A stretch of DNA of 8,041 nucleotides from an uncultured Lachnospiraceae bacterium (GTDB lineage Bacteria > Bacillota > Clostridia > Lachnospirales > Lachnospiraceae). The notes under the pieces were generated by a model that saw only the letters and a list, made by a program, of their open reading frames with translations, was not told the DNA's origin and did not search any database. The DNA is taken from contig URQQ01000118.1 of NCBI GenBank assembly GCA_900549995.1, forward strand, positions 1 through 8,041. The letters run 5' to 3'. A program made the translations under genes and the position numbers. Below are positions 6,480 through 8,041 of the stretch, piece by piece. Numbering within the stretch: position 1 is the first letter of the stretch; each line of letters opens with the position of its first letter.

Positions 6480-7094
6480 ATGATTTATTCACATGAAGTA
6501 GAAATGATGTGTCCAGTAGCACAAGGCGTGAACCATGGCGCAGCTCCAATTCCAGAAGAAGCTAAATGGGTAAAAGCAAAAGAGATCAAAGAAGGTATTA
6601 TCCAGGAAGCTTTAGTAGAGACAATCGGATGTTCAGGTATGACTCATTCTGCAGCTATGGCATCAGAAATCTTACCAGGAAGAACACTTTTAGAGGCATT
6701 GAATACAGACTTAGTCTGTGATGCTATTAATACAGCAATGAGAGAATTATTTTTACAGATCGTATACGGAAGAACTCAGAGCGCATTCTCTGAAGACGGA
6801 CTTCCGGTAGGTGCCGGTCTTGAAGATTTAGGAAAAGGTCTTAGATCCCAGGTTGGTACAATGTACGGAACACTTGCAAAAGGACCTCGTTATCTGGAAA
6901 TGACAGATGGTTATGTTACAGGTGTCGCATTGAATGAAGAAGACGAAATCATCGGATACAAGTTCGTAAGTTTTGGAAAGATGATGGATTTCATCAAAGC
7001 TGGTGACGACGCTAACACAGCATTTGAAAAAGCACAGGGACAGTATGGACGTGTTGACGATGCAGTGAAAATCATTGACCCGAGAAAAGAGTAA
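6480..7094 (+). CDS. NifU/IscU-like iron-sulfur cluster assembly scaffold protein (divergent)
   Basis: This 204-residue soluble protein resembles the NifU N-terminal/IscU scaffold fold. The region I-G-C-S-G-M-T-H-S-A-A-M-A followed by L-P-G-R-T-L-L-E-A-L (49-74) matches the IscU segment around its second cluster cysteine (G-C-x4-A, then L-x-G-x-T-L-x-E-A). Cysteines are only at 11, 51 and 80, the right number for a three-cysteine scaffold, but the usual C-G-D and H-C-S contexts are absent. It is longer than IscU (about 130-150), with an extra C-terminal part after about residue 110. The start ATG has AAAGGAG at 6466-6472 with 7 nt of spacing. Codon use is AT-rich at third positions (many TTA, GTA and GCA), unlike the genes upstream, which suggests high expression. 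It sits directly upstream of the GGGtGRT gene, a pairing I recall from Lachnospiraceae genomes. The cluster type and recipient are unknown. Confidence 0.8.
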   Translation: MIYSHEVEMMCPVAQGVNHGAAPIPEEAKWVKAKEIKEGIIQEALVETIGCSGMTHSAAMASEILPGRTLLEALNTDLVCDAINTAMRELFLQIVYGRTQSAFSEDGLPVGAGLEDLGKGLRSQVGTMYGTLAKGPRYLEMTDGYVTGVALNEEDEIIGYKFVSFGKMMDFIKAGDDANTAFEKAQGQYGRVDDAVKIIDPRKE

Positions 7095-7127
7095 TTCTGA
7101 TACAGAAATGCTGTCATAGAAAGAAAT

Positions 7128-7133
7128 AGGAGG
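7128..7133 (+). promoter_or_regulatory. consensus Shine-Dalgarno site of the GGGtGRT gene
   Basis: A full AGGAGG lies 8 nt before the ATG at 7142, in the 47-nt gap after the scaffold gene. It fixes the start and predicts strong translation. The same gap has a small 5-bp hairpin (TTCTG/CAGAA, 7095-7107) directly after the upstream stop, too weak to be a terminator, so the two genes are probably co-transcribed. Confidence 0.8.
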
Positions 7134-7141
7134 ATAAATTA

Positions 7142-8041
7142 ATGGCTTTATTTGAATCATATGAAAGAAGAGAAAAACAAATTCTTGCTGTTTTAAAAGA
7201 GTATGGAATTAATTCTATTGAAGAAGCAGCAGAAGTTACAAAAGCTGCTGGACTTGATGTATATCATCAGGTTGAAGGCATTCAGCCAATCTGTTTTGAG
7301 AATGCAAAATGGGCATACACAGTAGGTGCTGCAATTGCGATCAAAAAAGGATGTAAAAGAGCAGCTGACGCAGCAGCGGCAATCGGTGAAGGACTTCAGG
7401 CTTTCTGTATCCCGGGATCAGTTGCTGATCAGCGTAAAGTAGGTCTTGGACATGGTAACTTAGGAAAAATGTTACTGGAAGAAGATACAAAATGTTTCGC
7501 ATTCTTAGCTGGACATGAATCATTCGCAGCAGCAGAAGGTGCAATCGGTATTGCTGAAAAAGCAAACAAAGTCCGCAAAGAGCCACTTCGTGTCATCTTA
7601 AACGGTCTTGGAAAAGACGCGGCTCAGATCATCGCAAGAATCAACGGATTTACATATGTTGAGACAGAGATGGATTACTATACTGGAGAAGTAAAAGAAG
7701 TATTCAGAAAAGCATATTCTGAGGGACTTCGTGCAAAAGTTAACTGCTACGGCGCTAATGACGTAACAGAAGGTGTTGCAATCATGCACAAAGAAGGCGT
7801 AGACGTATCTATCACAGGTAACTCAACAAATCCGACAAGATTCCAGCATCCAGTTGCAGGTACATACAAAAAAGAATGTATCGAGCAGGGTAAAAAATAC
7901 TTCTCTGTAGCATCAGGCGGTGGTACAGGACGTACACTTCACCCGGATAACATGGCTGCAGGCCCGGCTTCTTATGGTATGACAGATACAATGGGACGTA
8001 TGCATTCAGATGCACAGTTCGCCGGATCTTCTTCTGTACCG
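7142..8041 (+). CDS. GGGtGRT family protein of unknown function (3'-truncated by the window edge)
   Basis: The frame runs open from an ATG at 7142 to the window end, giving 300 residues with no stop. Family members are about 330 long, so only a short C-terminal piece is probably missing. The name-giving motif G-G-G-T-G-R-T is at residues 259-265, in S-V-A-S-G-G-G-T-G-R-T-L-H-P-D-N. Other notable segments are an N-terminal helical E-x-R-R-E-K-Q-I-L-A-V-L, a Gly-rich V-G-L-G-H-G-N-L-G-K-M (100-110), F-L-A-G-H-E-S-F-A-A-A-E-G-A (121-134) and V-I-L-N-G-L-G-K-D-A-A-Q-I-I (151-164). Cysteines are at 51, 71, 89, 118, 202 and 246, enough to hold a cluster, but no classic ligand motif is present. There is no signal peptide or transmembrane helix, so it is cytoplasmic. 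The biochemical role is not known to me; the upstream scaffold gene suggests an iron-sulfur link. Codon use again suggests high expression. Confidence 0.85.
   Translation, partial: MALFESYERREKQILAVLKEYGINSIEEAAEVTKAAGLDVYHQVEGIQPICFENAKWAYTVGAAIAIKKGCKRAADAAAAIGEGLQAFCIPGSVADQRKVGLGHGNLGKMLLEEDTKCFAFLAGHESFAAAEGAIGIAEKANKVRKEPLRVILNGLGKDAAQIIARINGFTYVETEMDYYTGEVKEVFRKAYSEGLRAKVNCYGANDVTEGVAIMHKEGVDVSITGNSTNPTRFQHPVAGTYKKECIEQGKKYFSVASGGGTGRTLHPDNMAAGPASYGMTDTMGRMHSDAQFAGSSSVP

Overview
The window looks like chromosomal DNA of a Gram-positive, low-to-moderate GC anaerobe of the Clostridia, most likely family Lachnospiraceae. The reasons are the order yicC-gmk-rpoZ-rimO-pgsA-cinA, strong AGGAGG-type ribosome binding sites, ATGA start/stop overlaps, and a terminal NifU-like/GGGtGRT gene pair, a combination I associate with gut Lachnospiraceae. 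The genus cannot be fixed from sequence alone. All genes are on the + strand. I see no rRNA, tRNA, CRISPR array, insertion sequence or prophage.

Region 1 (1-4790) is a tightly packed housekeeping operon. It holds the 3' part of a YicC/YloC-type endoribonuclease gene, guanylate kinase (gmk), RNA polymerase omega (rpoZ), the ribosomal protein S12 methylthiotransferase (rimO), phosphatidylglycerophosphate synthase (pgsA) and CinA/PncC (cinA). Neighbours overlap or nearly touch, except for a 92-nt gap between rpoZ and rimO that contains a strong 12-bp hairpin without a U-tract. The order resembles the Bacillus/Clostridium arrangement, but no remA lies between yicC and gmk, and recA does not directly follow cinA.

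Region 2 (4791-6307) follows cinA after 71 nt. It carries one 481-residue gene with an unusual architecture: an intracellular GNAT acetyltransferase domain, a single transmembrane helix, and an extracellular domain resembling the DUF4163/DUF3298 region of RsiV and PdaC. This is one of the two most interesting genes in the window.

Region 3 (6308-6479) is a 172-nt intergenic leader rich in inverted repeats, including two crossing stems that could form an H-type pseudoknot just upstream of a strong ribosome binding site.

Region 4 (6480-8041) holds a two-gene unit with codon use unlike the upstream operon (more TTA, GTA, GCA and CCA) and strong Shine-Dalgarno sites, both suggesting high expression. 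The first gene encodes a divergent NifU/IscU-like iron-sulfur scaffold protein. The second, cut by the window end, encodes a member of the GGGtGRT family, conserved but of unknown function. Their adjacency suggests that the scaffold serves the GGGtGRT protein, but nothing in the sequence proves this.
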